Notes under the pieces: model-generated | Seen by the model: only the letters and a program-made list of their open reading frames with translations | Told to the model about the DNA's origin: nothing | Databases searched by the model: none | Shown here: piece by piece, positions 8,573 through 16,028 of the stretch | How positions within the stretch are numbered: the stretch's first letter is position 1 | Layout: each line of letters begins with the position of its first letter | Program-made: the position numbers and the translations under genes | Origin: Synergistes jonesii | Lineage (GTDB): Bacteria > Synergistota > Synergistia > Synergistales > Synergistaceae | Direction of reading: 5' to 3' | DNA: 56,458 nt | NCBI RefSeq assembly: GCF_000712295.1 | Contig: NZ_JMKI01000012.1 | Span: forward strand, 1-56,458

Positions 8573-9892
8573 ATGTCCAGTAATTTAAAATCAGCCGGCA
8601 ACGCTTTTAGCGGAGTCTATGGATTTTTAATGACGGCTATCGGTTGCGCTTTGGGCATCGGCACTATATGGAGGTTCCCATACTCTCTTGGCGCCAACGG
8701 CGGTGCCATTTACCTGATCGCCTACGTTGCCATTATCGCAGCCATAGGAGTCCCGTTGCTTGCGGCGGAAACCGCTATAGGCTTCAAATCACAGAAAACG
8801 GCCGTTTTAGCGTACAGAGAATTAAGTCCAGACCGGAAAATATGGTCGATTGCAGGTTACCTCCACTTTGCCGCTGCGCTGATGATTATATCTTACACAC
8901 TTCCTATATATGCCTGGATACTTGGCTATCTTTATAACACGGTAGCCGGGACATTCGCTGGGTTAAACGCAAACGGCTTAAGCTCGTTTTTCGAGCAATT
9001 TTCCGCTGACAAACCTTTGATCATTTCCCTAATGATGCTCAATATAGCGATAAACATGCTGGTTTTGAGAGGCGGTGTAAAGAAGGGGGTAGAATTGCTT
9101 ACAAAAGCGCTGCTTCCAGTATTAGGGGTGATTATGGTCGTCCTGATTATCGCAGGATTAAGAATGGAAGGAGCTTTCGAGGGCGTAAAATATTTATTTA
9201 AGCCCGATTATTCCCTTTTTAATATCTCCTCGCTCAAAAATGCGTTGGGGCAGGCCTTCTATGCAATAGGGCTTGCTATCTTGGCCAACATGGTATTCGG
9301 CAGTTACCTCAAAAACCCGGATGAAAATATTGGCAAAACTTCTGCCGTCATCTGTATTTCATTGGTCACCGCCGGCGTCATGGCGGGGTTGATGATCTTT
9401 CCGGCCCTATTCGCCAGCGGCTTGAAAGCTCAATCTGGAGTTGCTCTGGTGTTTATGACAGTTCCACTTATTTTTGACACGATGCCATTAGGACGTCTAA
9501 TGGGAACGTTATTCTTCCTGGGTTTTTACATCGCTGCCTTAACTTCATCAACTGGAGTCGCAGAGGCTGTTATCGGTATGATCATGGAACAATTTCATAT
9601 GAATCGCAAAAAGACGCTGCCGTTTCTCATTGCCATAATGACAATAATCGGGTACTTCGCTCTGCCGGCTGGCGATTTTTTCAACATTTGCGACATCATT
9701 ACGAGCAACTATCTGATTATCTTAGGCGCCCTGGCTATTGCAATTTTCACCGGTTGGATATGGGGGGTAGATAATTTTGTAGAAGCCATTAATGTGAAAA
9801 ACCACTTTGTAAAATTATGGATGAAAATCAGCGTTAAATATATTGCTCCGGTTGTGATAGTGATTATTTTTGTTACATCTATATTCCTATAG
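8573..9892 (+). CDS. NSS-family sodium:amino acid symporter
   Basis: A 439-residue membrane protein with about 11-12 hydrophobic segments. The first carries GCALGIGTIWRFPY, the unwound TM1 signature of the neurotransmitter:sodium symporter family (LeuT, MhsT, Tyt1). I place the start at 8573, after GGAAGG, rather than the GTG at 8552. It follows the aminotransferase by 154 bp and ends at a terminator. It probably imports the amino acid that the upstream enzymes ferment. Bacterial members include tyrosine and tryptophan carriers, which fits, but the substrate is inferred. Confidence 0.92.
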   Translation: MSSNLKSAGNAFSGVYGFLMTAIGCALGIGTIWRFPYSLGANGGAIYLIAYVAIIAAIGVPLLAAETAIGFKSQKTAVLAYRELSPDRKIWSIAGYLHFAAALMIISYTLPIYAWILGYLYNTVAGTFAGLNANGLSSFFEQFSADKPLIISLMMLNIAINMLVLRGGVKKGVELLTKALLPVLGVIMVVLIIAGLRMEGAFEGVKYLFKPDYSLFNISSLKNALGQAFYAIGLAILANMVFGSYLKNPDENIGKTSAVICISLVTAGVMAGLMIFPALFASGLKAQSGVALVFMTVPLIFDTMPLGRLMGTLFFLGFYIAALTSSTGVAEAVIGMIMEQFHMNRKKTLPFLIAIMTIIGYFALPAGDFFNICDIITSNYLIILGALAIAIFTGWIWGVDNFVEAINVKNHFVKLWMKISVKYIAPVVIVIIFVTSIFL

Positions 9893-9918
9893 CAACATAT
9901 TTAGTTAATATTAATTAA

Positions 9919-9958
9919 AGAGAAAAGGGCCGTCCAAGCAGGCGGCCTTTCTCTTATA
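9919..9958 (+). terminator. Rho-independent terminator of the iorAB-transporter operon
   Basis: A GC-rich hairpin with arms AGAGAAAAGGGCCGTCC and GGCGGCCTTTCTCT (9919-9954), a short AAGCA loop and one bulge, placed 27 nt after the transporter stop. Confidence 0.75.
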
Positions 9959-9974
9959 TTAGGTGCCGTTCAGT

Positions 9975-10190
9975 TTACTGGAATGCTTTCAGCTTTTCTC
10001 CGAACTCGCGCGCCTTCTTGAGTGAGACATCAGGGCGCTTGCCGATAGAAATTTTCTTCCGCTCTCTCCGGCTTGTGAGACATACCGCCAATATTTCTGC
10101 CAGCCTGGCGCGACCTCAAGATAAAGCCCATCCCTGTCAGCCATCATAAAACGCTGTGTCCCCGGCTTCAAGCCTGCACGGACAATTTAA
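9975..10190 (-). pseudogene. Tyrosine recombinase (integrase) N-terminal remnant
   Basis: A short minus-strand relic of the arm-binding (DUF4102-type) domain of a P4-like integrase. One frame reads LKPGTQRFMMADRDGLYLEV, then shifts, and another frame ends ISIGKRPDVSLKKAREFGEK followed by LKAFQ and a stop at 9975. At least two frameshifts are present. No catalytic domain remains. It marks an old integration event beside the NhaC fragment. Confidence 0.7.
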
Positions 10191-10273
10191 TCAGCAACTG
10201 AATTACCTTCAATGGTAAATACTAGAATATTCTTCTTTGTAAATTCTCTGGTAGCAGCTGCACGTTCGACGCG

Positions 10274-10606
10274 GTGCCATATTTTATCTGCCGGGGGGCG
10301 AAGATGCTCTCGCCTAAATGGTTCCTGCTTTGTTCGATAATTATATGCTCGCTCATGTCCATTTCCCTCGGCAGCTCGTGGACGACGATAGGCACGATGG
10401 GCGTGGCGCTTATGGGAGTCGGTGAGGGGCTCGGCATTCCCGCCCCCATGAGCGCAGGCGCGATTCTTTCCGGCGCATTTTTCGGCGACAAACAGTTTCC
10501 ACAATCCGATACGACTAACTTTGCTCCCGCGGTCGCCGGCACAGACCTCTACTCGCACGTCCGTTCGATGTTCTGGACGACGGTCCCCGGGCTGGGCTGT
10601 CGATGA
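10274..10606 (+). pseudogene. NhaC-type Na+/H+ antiporter, internal fragment
   Basis: About 110 residues matching the middle of an NhaC-family antiporter (MLSPKWFLLCSIIICSLMSI, GSSWTTIGTMGVALMGVGEG, DTTNFAPAVAGTDLYSH). A normal protein has about 450-500 residues, so both ends are missing and no ribosome-binding site precedes it. It is not a copy of the intact NhaC gene at 37213-38631, whose matching region differs strongly. The fragment ends about 40 bp before the ffh-operon promoter. Confidence 0.75.
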
Positions 10607-10643
10607 TAGCCTTCACATATCAACATCTGTAAAGATATTTTTC

Positions 10644-10672
10644 TTGACAGGCGTTTCGTCATTTTGTATAAT
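10644..10672 (+). promoter_or_regulatory. Consensus sigma-70 promoter of the ylxM-ffh-rpsP operon
   Basis: TTGACA at 10644-10649, a 17-bp spacer and TATAAT at 10667-10672, both perfect matches. It is the only strong promoter before ylxM, and transcription should start near 10680. Confidence 0.85.
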
Positions 10673-10702
10673 TTCACGGTCGATGCGGGGGAGGGAATCG
10701 CT

Positions 10703-11038
10703 GTGACGGAAAAAAATTCTTTGGAGCAGCGTGTCAGAGACGGGCTTCTTTTCGATAATTACGGATCGCTGCTGACTAAAAGGCAGCGCGCGGCGTGCAA
10801 CATGGTTCTGCTTCAGGATCTTTCCCTCGCCGAGGCCGCGGAAGCCCTCGGCGTTTCGCGGCAGGGCGTTCACGACCTTATAAGCCGCGCGCGCGAGTGT
10901 ATGGAGGGGGCCGATAAGGCGTTCGGTGTCATCGTTCTGACTCAAAAGCTCGAACACATAGGCGAGCTCCTTGAAGAAAACAAAAGCCGCCTCCCCGGGG
11001 ACTTGTATACGACGTTTAAAAAATTACTTGGAGCATAG
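10703..11038 (+). CDS. ylxM: YlxM/UPF0122 helix-turn-helix protein, SRP-associated
   Basis: A 111-residue member of the YlxM family, small DNA-binding-type proteins encoded just before ffh. The sigma-like helix-turn-helix is LSLAEAAEALGVSRQGVHDLI, after LFDNYGSLLTKRQRAACNMV. I choose GTG at 10703 because GGGGGAGGG lies at a good distance; an in-frame ATG at 10664 lies inside the promoter. It is 8 nt from ffh. The family is linked to signal recognition particle function, but its role is poorly known. Confidence 0.88.
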   Translation: MTEKNSLEQRVRDGLLFDNYGSLLTKRQRAACNMVLLQDLSLAEAAEALGVSRQGVHDLISRARECMEGADKAFGVIVLTQKLEHIGELLEENKSRLPGDLYTTFKKLLGA

Positions 11039-11046
11039 GTGCCGCG

Positions 11047-12417
11047 ATGTTTGACTCATTAAAAGAACGCTTCGAAAATATTTTTGCAAACCTGAGAGGC
11101 AAGGGCAAGCTCACCGAAGAGGATATAAACATAGCGCTGCGCGAAGTCCGCCGCGCGCTGCTCGAGGCCGACGTGAACTTCAAAGTCGTCAAGGACGTGG
11201 TGGAGGCGATCAGGACGCGCGCGACGGGGCGGCAGGTCGTAGAATCGGTGACGCCTTCGCAGCTCATTTTTACGATCGTTTACGAAGAGCTCGTGAGGAT
11301 CATGGGCGACGCGCCGGTGCCTCTTGCGGTTTCGCCGAAGCCGCCGACCGTTTACATGATGGTCGGCCTTCAGGGCTCCGGCAAGACGACGACCTCGGTG
11401 AAGATAGCGCGCCGCATGCTGAAGGGGCACAAGCCCCTCGTCGTGGCCTGCGACCTGCGCAGGCCGGCGGCGGTCGACCAGCTGCGCGTGCTCGCGGAAA
11501 AGGCGGGAGTTCCCTTCTTCGGCCCCGAACCGGGCGAGAGGGACGCGGTGGCGGTCGCCAAGAAATCGCGCGCCTTCGCCGAGTCGCGCCTCTGCGACCT
11601 GATAATCCTCGACACCGCCGGACGTCTTCAGCTCGACGACGAGCTGATGTGCGAGCTCGAGGAGATGAAGTCGGCGTCCGAGCCGACGGAGATACTTCTC
11701 GTGGTCGATTCGATGACGGGTCAGGAAGCCGTCAACGTAGCCGACGCCTTCAACAAGCGCCTCGGGCTGACCGGCGTCGTGCTGACGAAGCTGGACGGCG
11801 ACGCCCGCGGAGGCCCCGCGCTTGCGGTGCGCGCCGCGGCGGGCGTCCCGATAAAGCTCGCGGGCTGCGGCGAGAAGACGGAGGACCTGGAGCTCTTCGA
11901 CGCGCGTCGCATGGCCCAGAGGATCATCGGCATGGGCGATATGGAGGGGCTCATAGAAAAGGTCCAATCCGCGACCAGCGAAGCCGATATAGAGCGCATG
12001 ACGCAGAGCCTGAAGACGAACCGCTTCACGCTCGAAGACATGCTGGTGCAGCTGCGCCAGATACAGAAGCTGGGGCCTCTCGAAAAGGTCGTGGAGATGC
12101 TGCCGATACCGGGCGCGAGCAAGGCGCTCAAAGACGCCGAGATAGACCCCAAGCGCATGAAGCAGACCGAAGCGATAATACTTTCGATGACGCCTAAGGA
12201 GCGCCGCAACCCAGAAATAATAAAGGGCGGGCGCCGCAGGCGCATCGCGGAGGGCTCAGGCACGTCGGTGCAGATGGTCAATCAGCTGCTCGCGCAGTAC
12301 GAGCAGATGAAGGGCATGATGAAGACCTTCGGCAAGATGGCCGGCGGCAGGGGCGGCTTCAAGATGCCGCGCGGGATGGGCGCCTTTATGAAGGGGCGCC
12401 GCGGGTTTTTCGGTTAA
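11047..12417 (+). CDS. ffh: Signal recognition particle GTPase Ffh
   Basis: A 456-residue protein of standard length that binds signal sequences and the 4.5S RNA and delivers ribosomes to FtsY at the membrane. The N domain occupies about residues 1-85. The G domain has P-loop GLQGSGKTTT (about 107-116), DTAGRLQ and TKLDGDARGG. The C-terminal methionine-rich M domain includes GKMAGGRGGFKMPRGMGAFM. It is translated directly after ylxM. Confidence 0.98.
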   Translation: MFDSLKERFENIFANLRGKGKLTEEDINIALREVRRALLEADVNFKVVKDVVEAIRTRATGRQVVESVTPSQLIFTIVYEELVRIMGDAPVPLAVSPKPPTVYMMVGLQGSGKTTTSVKIARRMLKGHKPLVVACDLRRPAAVDQLRVLAEKAGVPFFGPEPGERDAVAVAKKSRAFAESRLCDLIILDTAGRLQLDDELMCELEEMKSASEPTEILLVVDSMTGQEAVNVADAFNKRLGLTGVVLTKLDGDARGGPALAVRAAAGVPIKLAGCGEKTEDLELFDARRMAQRIIGMGDMEGLIEKVQSATSEADIERMTQSLKTNRFTLEDMLVQLRQIQKLGPLEKVVEMLPIPGASKALKDAEIDPKRMKQTEAIILSMTPKERRNPEIIKGGRRRRIAEGSGTSVQMVNQLLAQYEQMKGMMKTFGKMAGGRGGFKMPRGMGAFMKGRRGFFG

Positions 12418-12496
12418 GAAATTAAGATTGATTCGGAAAAAATTCCGTTTTCAATAAAGGTCTCACCAAAGACAGGCACAGGAGGTGTAAGCACAA

Positions 12497-12757
12497 ATGT
12501 CAGTTCGTATTCGTCTTTCCCGTCACGGGAAGAAGAAGGCTCCATTCTACCGTCTCGTGGTGGCGGATTCACGTTCGCCGAGGGACGGCCGCTTCATCGA
12601 GATACTGGGCACCTACAACCCGCTCGTGGAGCCCGCAGAGATCAAAATAGACGCCGAGCGTGCGGCCAAATGGCTGGCAAACGGGGCATCCCCGTCCGAC
12701 ACGGCCAAAGCGCTGCTTAAAAAGGCGGGAATCATTGACGCGCCGGCGGCGGAATAA
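12497..12757 (+). CDS. rpsP: 30S ribosomal protein S16
   Basis: An 86-residue protein with the family start [20 protein letters not shown] and the segment [10 protein letters not shown]. Its AGGAGGTG ribosome-binding site lies upstream of ATG at 12497. It sits in the classical ffh-rpsP-khpA-rimM-trmD-rplS order. Confidence 0.98.
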   Translation: MSVRIRLSRHGKKKAPFYRLVVADSRSPRDGRFIEILGTYNPLVEPAEIKIDAERAAKWLANGASPSDTAKALLKKAGIIDAPAAE

Positions 12758-12768
12758 GGAAGGTCTGA

Positions 12769-13020
12769 ATGATGGCAAATTATGTCGAACTCGTAGAGCT
12801 GATTGTCCGCCGCCTCGTCACGAAGCCCGAAGAGGTCTTTGTGAGCGAAGAGCGTTCGGAAGCCGGCGCGATACTTATCTCGGTAAAGGTCGCGCAGGAG
12901 GACATAGGCCGCGTGATTGGCAAGAAAGGCTCGACGATAAACGCGATCCGCCACGTAGCGAAGGCCGCTTCGATCAAATCCGGCGAAAAGGTGGATGTGG
13001 ATGTCAAAGAAGAAGAGTGA
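12769..13020 (+). CDS. khpA: KH-domain RNA-binding protein KhpA
   Basis: An 83-residue single KH domain with the GRVIGKKGSTINAIR loop (GxxG = GKKG) that contacts RNA. Such proteins pair with KhpB to influence small RNAs and cell division in Firmicutes. Two adjacent ATG codons (12769, 12772) follow AAGGAAGG; either is possible. The C-terminal end overlaps the rimM start by 20 nt. Confidence 0.93.
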   Translation: MMANYVELVELIVRRLVTKPEEVFVSEERSEAGAILISVKVAQEDIGRVIGKKGSTINAIRHVAKAASIKSGEKVDVDVKEEE

Positions 13021-13546
13021 CGGCCCGAGTGAAAGGAGATACGAGATAGGCAAAATCGTCGGCGTTCACGGCATCGGAGGCGATCTGACGCTGCTGCCGC
13101 AGACGGACTTCCCCGCGCGCTTCGAGGGCATGGAGACTCTCGACCTGACGCTGCCGGGAAAGCCGATGCGCAGCTATAAAGTGCGCAGTATCAAACCTTA
13201 CGAGGGCAAGAAGACATTCTTCGTCAGCCTTGAAGGAATAACGGACCGCGACGCGGCGGAGGCCCTCAGGGGCGCGTCCGTGACGGTCGCGGAGGATGAA
13301 AGGGTAGAACTTGAAGAGGGCGAATACTGGCTCGACGAGATCATTGGGCTCGAAGTGTTCGACGAGGTCGGCGCCAAGCTCGGCGAGATAACGGAAGTCC
13401 TTTTCACCGGCGCGAACGACGTCTACATAGTGAAGACGCCGGAGGGCGCGCTGAAGGCGCTGCCCGCCGTGGACGAGGTGATAAAAAGCGTCGAAGCAGC
13501 AAATGGAAGCATGACAGTAAATATCCCCGAAGGCCTGTGGGAGTGA
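13001..13546 (+). CDS. rimM: 16S rRNA processing protein RimM
   Basis: A 181-residue ribosome maturation factor that binds S19 and helps 30S head assembly. The N-terminal RimM domain starts YEIGKIVGVHGIGGDLTLLP. The C-terminal PRC-barrel begins at about residue 100 (EYWLDEIIGLEVFDEVGAKL, ALPAVDEVIKSV). ATG at 13001 has GGTGG six bases upstream and is preferred over ATG at 12995. It overlaps khpA and is followed after 1 nt by trmD. Confidence 0.94.
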   Translation: MSKKKSDGPSERRYEIGKIVGVHGIGGDLTLLPQTDFPARFEGMETLDLTLPGKPMRSYKVRSIKPYEGKKTFFVSLEGITDRDAAEALRGASVTVAEDERVELEEGEYWLDEIIGLEVFDEVGAKLGEITEVLFTGANDVYIVKTPEGALKALPAVDEVIKSVEAANGSMTVNIPEGLWE

Positions 13547-13547
13547 T

Positions 13548-14801
13548 ATGAAGATATCCGTGATAACGGCATTCCCGGAGCTTATGCGCAGCTACGCGGC
13601 GTCGAGCGTCCTCGGGCGCGCCGTCTCCTCCGGAAAGCTGGAGGTGCGGATTATCGACGTCAGAGATTTTTCTCACGGCGCCTACCGCCAGATAGACGAC
13701 TACTGCTACGGCGCGGGCGGAATGATGCTTATGGCGGAGCCGCTCGCCGAAGCGCTCGAGTCGGCGTCGGGCTGGGGAAAGCCCTACGTCGTATATCCGA
13801 GCCCCCAGGGGACGCATCTCCATCAGGAGCTTGTCGAAGACCTCTCGCGCAAAGAACATCTGACGATAGTCTGCGGGCATTACGAGGGAATCGACGAGCG
13901 CTTCACGCAGAAGTACGTTGACGCGGAGATCTCTCTCGGCGACTTTGTGCTGACCGGCGGCGAAATGCCGGCTATGGCGATAATCGACGCAGTTTCGCGG
14001 CTTATCCCCGGAGTGGTCGGGAGCGCTTCGTCGGTGACGGAGGATTCTTTCTACGGCGGAATGCTCGACACGCCCCACTACACGCGCCCCGCGGAGTGGC
14101 GCGGCGAAAAAGTGCCGGAGGTCCTCACCGGGGGCGACGCGAAGGCTATCGAGAGGTGGCGCAGGCGGCGCTCCGTCGAAAGGACTCTCGAAAGGCGTCC
14201 CGACGTGGCTGCGAGAGCCGGAATCATTCCCTGGCTTTCGGGCGGCGCCTACGTAGTGGAAGTACACTATCCGGTGCTCGGCAGAGACGGCGAGAAAGCC
14301 TCCACGGCGATAACGGGCATGGACCTGCACGACATAGCGCGCGCGTGCCGCGCCTACGGGATAAAAAAATATCTGCTCGTAACGCCTATCGCGCAGCAGC
14401 GCGAGATGGCGAAGCGAATCGCGTGGCACTGGACGGCCGGCTGGGGCGCGGAGTACAACCCCGACCGCAAAGAGGCCTTTTCGACTCTCAAGATATTCGC
14501 GTCGGTGCAGAAAGCGCTCGAATGGGTGCGCGAAAGGGAGAAGAAAGAGCCCTTCAAAATAGCGACGACCGCAAGGCGCGTCGGAGGGGCGCAGCACTGG
14601 CTCACGCTGAAAAGGCGGATACTGAAGGACGACGAGAGCCCACTCTTCTTCTTCGGGACGGGCTGGGGGCTGCACGGCGAAGTAATGGATATGGCAGATG
14701 CCGTCATGACGCCGATAACGGGCGGCAGAGACGGCTGGAACCACCTCTCGGTGCGGAGCGCCGTAAGCATAACGCTTGACAGGTTCTTCGGCTGGAGGTA
14801 G
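13548..14801 (+). CDS. trmD: TrmD tRNA (guanine-37-N1)-methyltransferase fused to a second RNA-methyltransferase-like domain
   Basis: A 417-residue fusion. Residues 1 to about 225 form TrmD, which methylates G37 of tRNA. They include GAGGMMLMAEPL, IVCGHYEGIDERF, and SLGDFVLTGGEMPAMAIIDA over the trefoil knot. The remaining approximately 190 residues (from GIIPWLSGGAYVVEVHYPVL, with TAITGMDLHDIARACRAYGI, FGTGWGLHGEV and GRDGWNHLSVRSAVSI) resemble the predicted SAM-dependent RNA methyltransferase family PF09936 (Thermotoga TM1570 type). Ordinary TrmD is about 240-250 residues. I recall this fusion from Synergistota. The target of the second domain is unknown. Confidence 0.93.
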   Translation: MKISVITAFPELMRSYAASSVLGRAVSSGKLEVRIIDVRDFSHGAYRQIDDYCYGAGGMMLMAEPLAEALESASGWGKPYVVYPSPQGTHLHQELVEDLSRKEHLTIVCGHYEGIDERFTQKYVDAEISLGDFVLTGGEMPAMAIIDAVSRLIPGVVGSASSVTEDSFYGGMLDTPHYTRPAEWRGEKVPEVLTGGDAKAIERWRRRRSVERTLERRPDVAARAGIIPWLSGGAYVVEVHYPVLGRDGEKASTAITGMDLHDIARACRAYGIKKYLLVTPIAQQREMAKRIAWHWTAGWGAEYNPDRKEAFSTLKIFASVQKALEWVREREKKEPFKIATTARRVGGAQHWLTLKRRILKDDESPLFFFGTGWGLHGEVMDMADAVMTPITGGRDGWNHLSVRSAVSITLDRFFGWR

Positions 14802-14872
14802 CGAAATGGGAAGGGCGTCGGTCCTTCGCGGTAAAAAAATAAAAATACAGCAAAAAGAGGGAGGGAAACCTC

Positions 14873-15241
14873 ATGCAAGATCCAAGAATGGCTCTGGTTG
14901 AGAAGAAATTCCATAAAGACGCGGATTCGATTCCTGAATTCCGCTCCGGGGATACGGTCAAGGTCCACGTCAAGGTCAAAGAGGGAAACCGCGAGCGCAT
15001 CCAGATATTCGAGGGTGTAGTGATCGGCCGCCAGCACGGCGGGCTGCGCGAGAACTTCATCGTCCGCAAGATATCCAACGGCATAGGCGTCGAGAGAATC
15101 TTCCCGGTCCACTGCCCGACGATCGACAGGATCGAAGTCGTGCGCAAGGGCCGTGTCCGCCGTGCGAAGCTCTACTATCTCCGTGATCTCAGCGGAAAAG
15201 CCGCGCGCATCAGGGAGCGCAGGGACTTCGCGGCCGAATAG
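14873..15241 (+). CDS. rplS: 50S ribosomal protein L19
   Basis: 122 residues with typical L19 segments ([66 protein letters not shown]). AGGGAGGG precedes ATG. It is the last gene of the operon and is followed by a terminator. Confidence 0.98.
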   Translation: MQDPRMALVEKKFHKDADSIPEFRSGDTVKVHVKVKEGNRERIQIFEGVVIGRQHGGLRENFIVRKISNGIGVERIFPVHCPTIDRIEVVRKGRVRRAKLYYLRDLSGKAARIRERRDFAAE

Positions 15242-15284
15242 CGCCGCGTCCGCGCCGCTTTTCGCGGCACGCTAATATTTTACA

Positions 15285-15330
15285 AAACGCGAAAAGGGAA
15301 ATTTCTCCTTTTCGCGTTTCGCTTGTTTTT
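15285..15330. terminator. Terminator after rplS
   Basis: A perfect 13-bp stem, 15285-15297 / 15307-15319 (AAACGCGAAAAGG), followed by CGCTTGTTTTT. The remaining bases to 15485 hold no gene that I can see. Confidence 0.8.
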
Positions 15331-15485
15331 ATGACAAAATATTTTCGGCCGAAAAGGCGCCGAACTTTCCCGGCTTCGGAAGGGCGCCGCAAATCCGCCG
15401 AAAGCGCGCGCCTTCCTTCGCCTTCGTCGCTGGGCCTTTCAAAAAATCATTCGGTTAAATTCCTCGCGAACATCGCCGGGAGCTA

Positions 15486-15529
15486 TTGACAAATATATCA
15501 GGCCGCTGTAATCTCTACTAAGTTAGTAG
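15486..15529 (+). promoter_or_regulatory. iscR promoter with overlapping Rrf2-type operator
   Basis: TTGACA at 15486-15491, 17-bp spacer, TAATCT at 15509-15514. Directly downstream, at 15515-15529, lies the perfect inverted repeat CTACTAA-G-TTAGTAG, which would cover the start site. Rrf2 regulators bind palindromes of this kind, so negative autoregulation of the isc operon is the natural reading. Confidence 0.78.
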
Positions 15530-15543
15530 GGAAGGTGGTATTT

Positions 15544-15993
15544 ATGGCGATCACACAAAAATGTCAATATGCGCTGAGGGCTATCTACGAGCTCGCGCTG
15601 AGCCAGAACGAAGCACCGCTCAAGATGGGGGCGATAGCGGACGCTCAAAACATCCCCGTGCGCTTCCTCGGAAACATACTCGGCAGCCTCAAGGGCGCGG
15701 GGATCGTCGATTCCGCGCGCGGCAAGGACGGAGGGTATTTCCTCGCGAGGCCCGCGTCGGCGATCACGGTCGGCGAGGTGATGCGCTTCATACAGGGGCC
15801 GCTCGGCCCCGTCGAGTGCTCGCGCATGGACGAGGACTGCCTGCTCTACGACGACTGCGTCTTCCGCCCGCTCTGGGACAAGGCGAGGGCGGCGCTCGAA
15901 GCCGTCTACGACGGCACGACGTTCCAGGATCTGGTAAACCAGTCTGTAAACAGCTGCTGCCGGCCCGACTGCCGATGCGGCGGCAGGCGATAA
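15544..15993 (+). CDS. iscR: Rrf2-family Fe-S cluster regulator IscR
   Basis: 149 residues. The winged helix covers about residues 1-75 (AITQKCQYALRAIYELALSQ, GGYFLARPASAITVGEVM). Cys92, Cys99 and Cys105 occupy the places of the three cluster cysteines of IscR. The tail ends in a further Cys-rich stretch, CCRPDCRCGGRR. It should sense Fe-S status and repress the isc genes. Start ATG at 15544 follows GGAAGGTGG. The downstream iscS gene is 35 nt away. Confidence 0.92.
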   Translation: MAITQKCQYALRAIYELALSQNEAPLKMGAIADAQNIPVRFLGNILGSLKGAGIVDSARGKDGGYFLARPASAITVGEVMRFIQGPLGPVECSRMDEDCLLYDDCVFRPLWDKARAALEAVYDGTTFQDLVNQSVNSCCRPDCRCGGRR

Positions 15994-16028
15994 GGCGGCA
16001 AATCAATTTACTATGAGGGGAAATAAAA

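Noticed and set aside
10187-10558. Minus-strand frames of 106-123 codons over the NhaC fragment
   Set aside because: Antisense shadows of the plus-strand antiporter remnant, with no recognisable motifs.
11059-11967. 302-codon minus-strand frame opposite ffh
   Set aside because: Antisense shadow typical of GC-rich coding DNA; no start site or family.
13404-14744. 446-codon minus-strand frame opposite trmD
   Set aside because: Antisense shadow with Arg/His-rich composition; trmD on plus has clear motifs.
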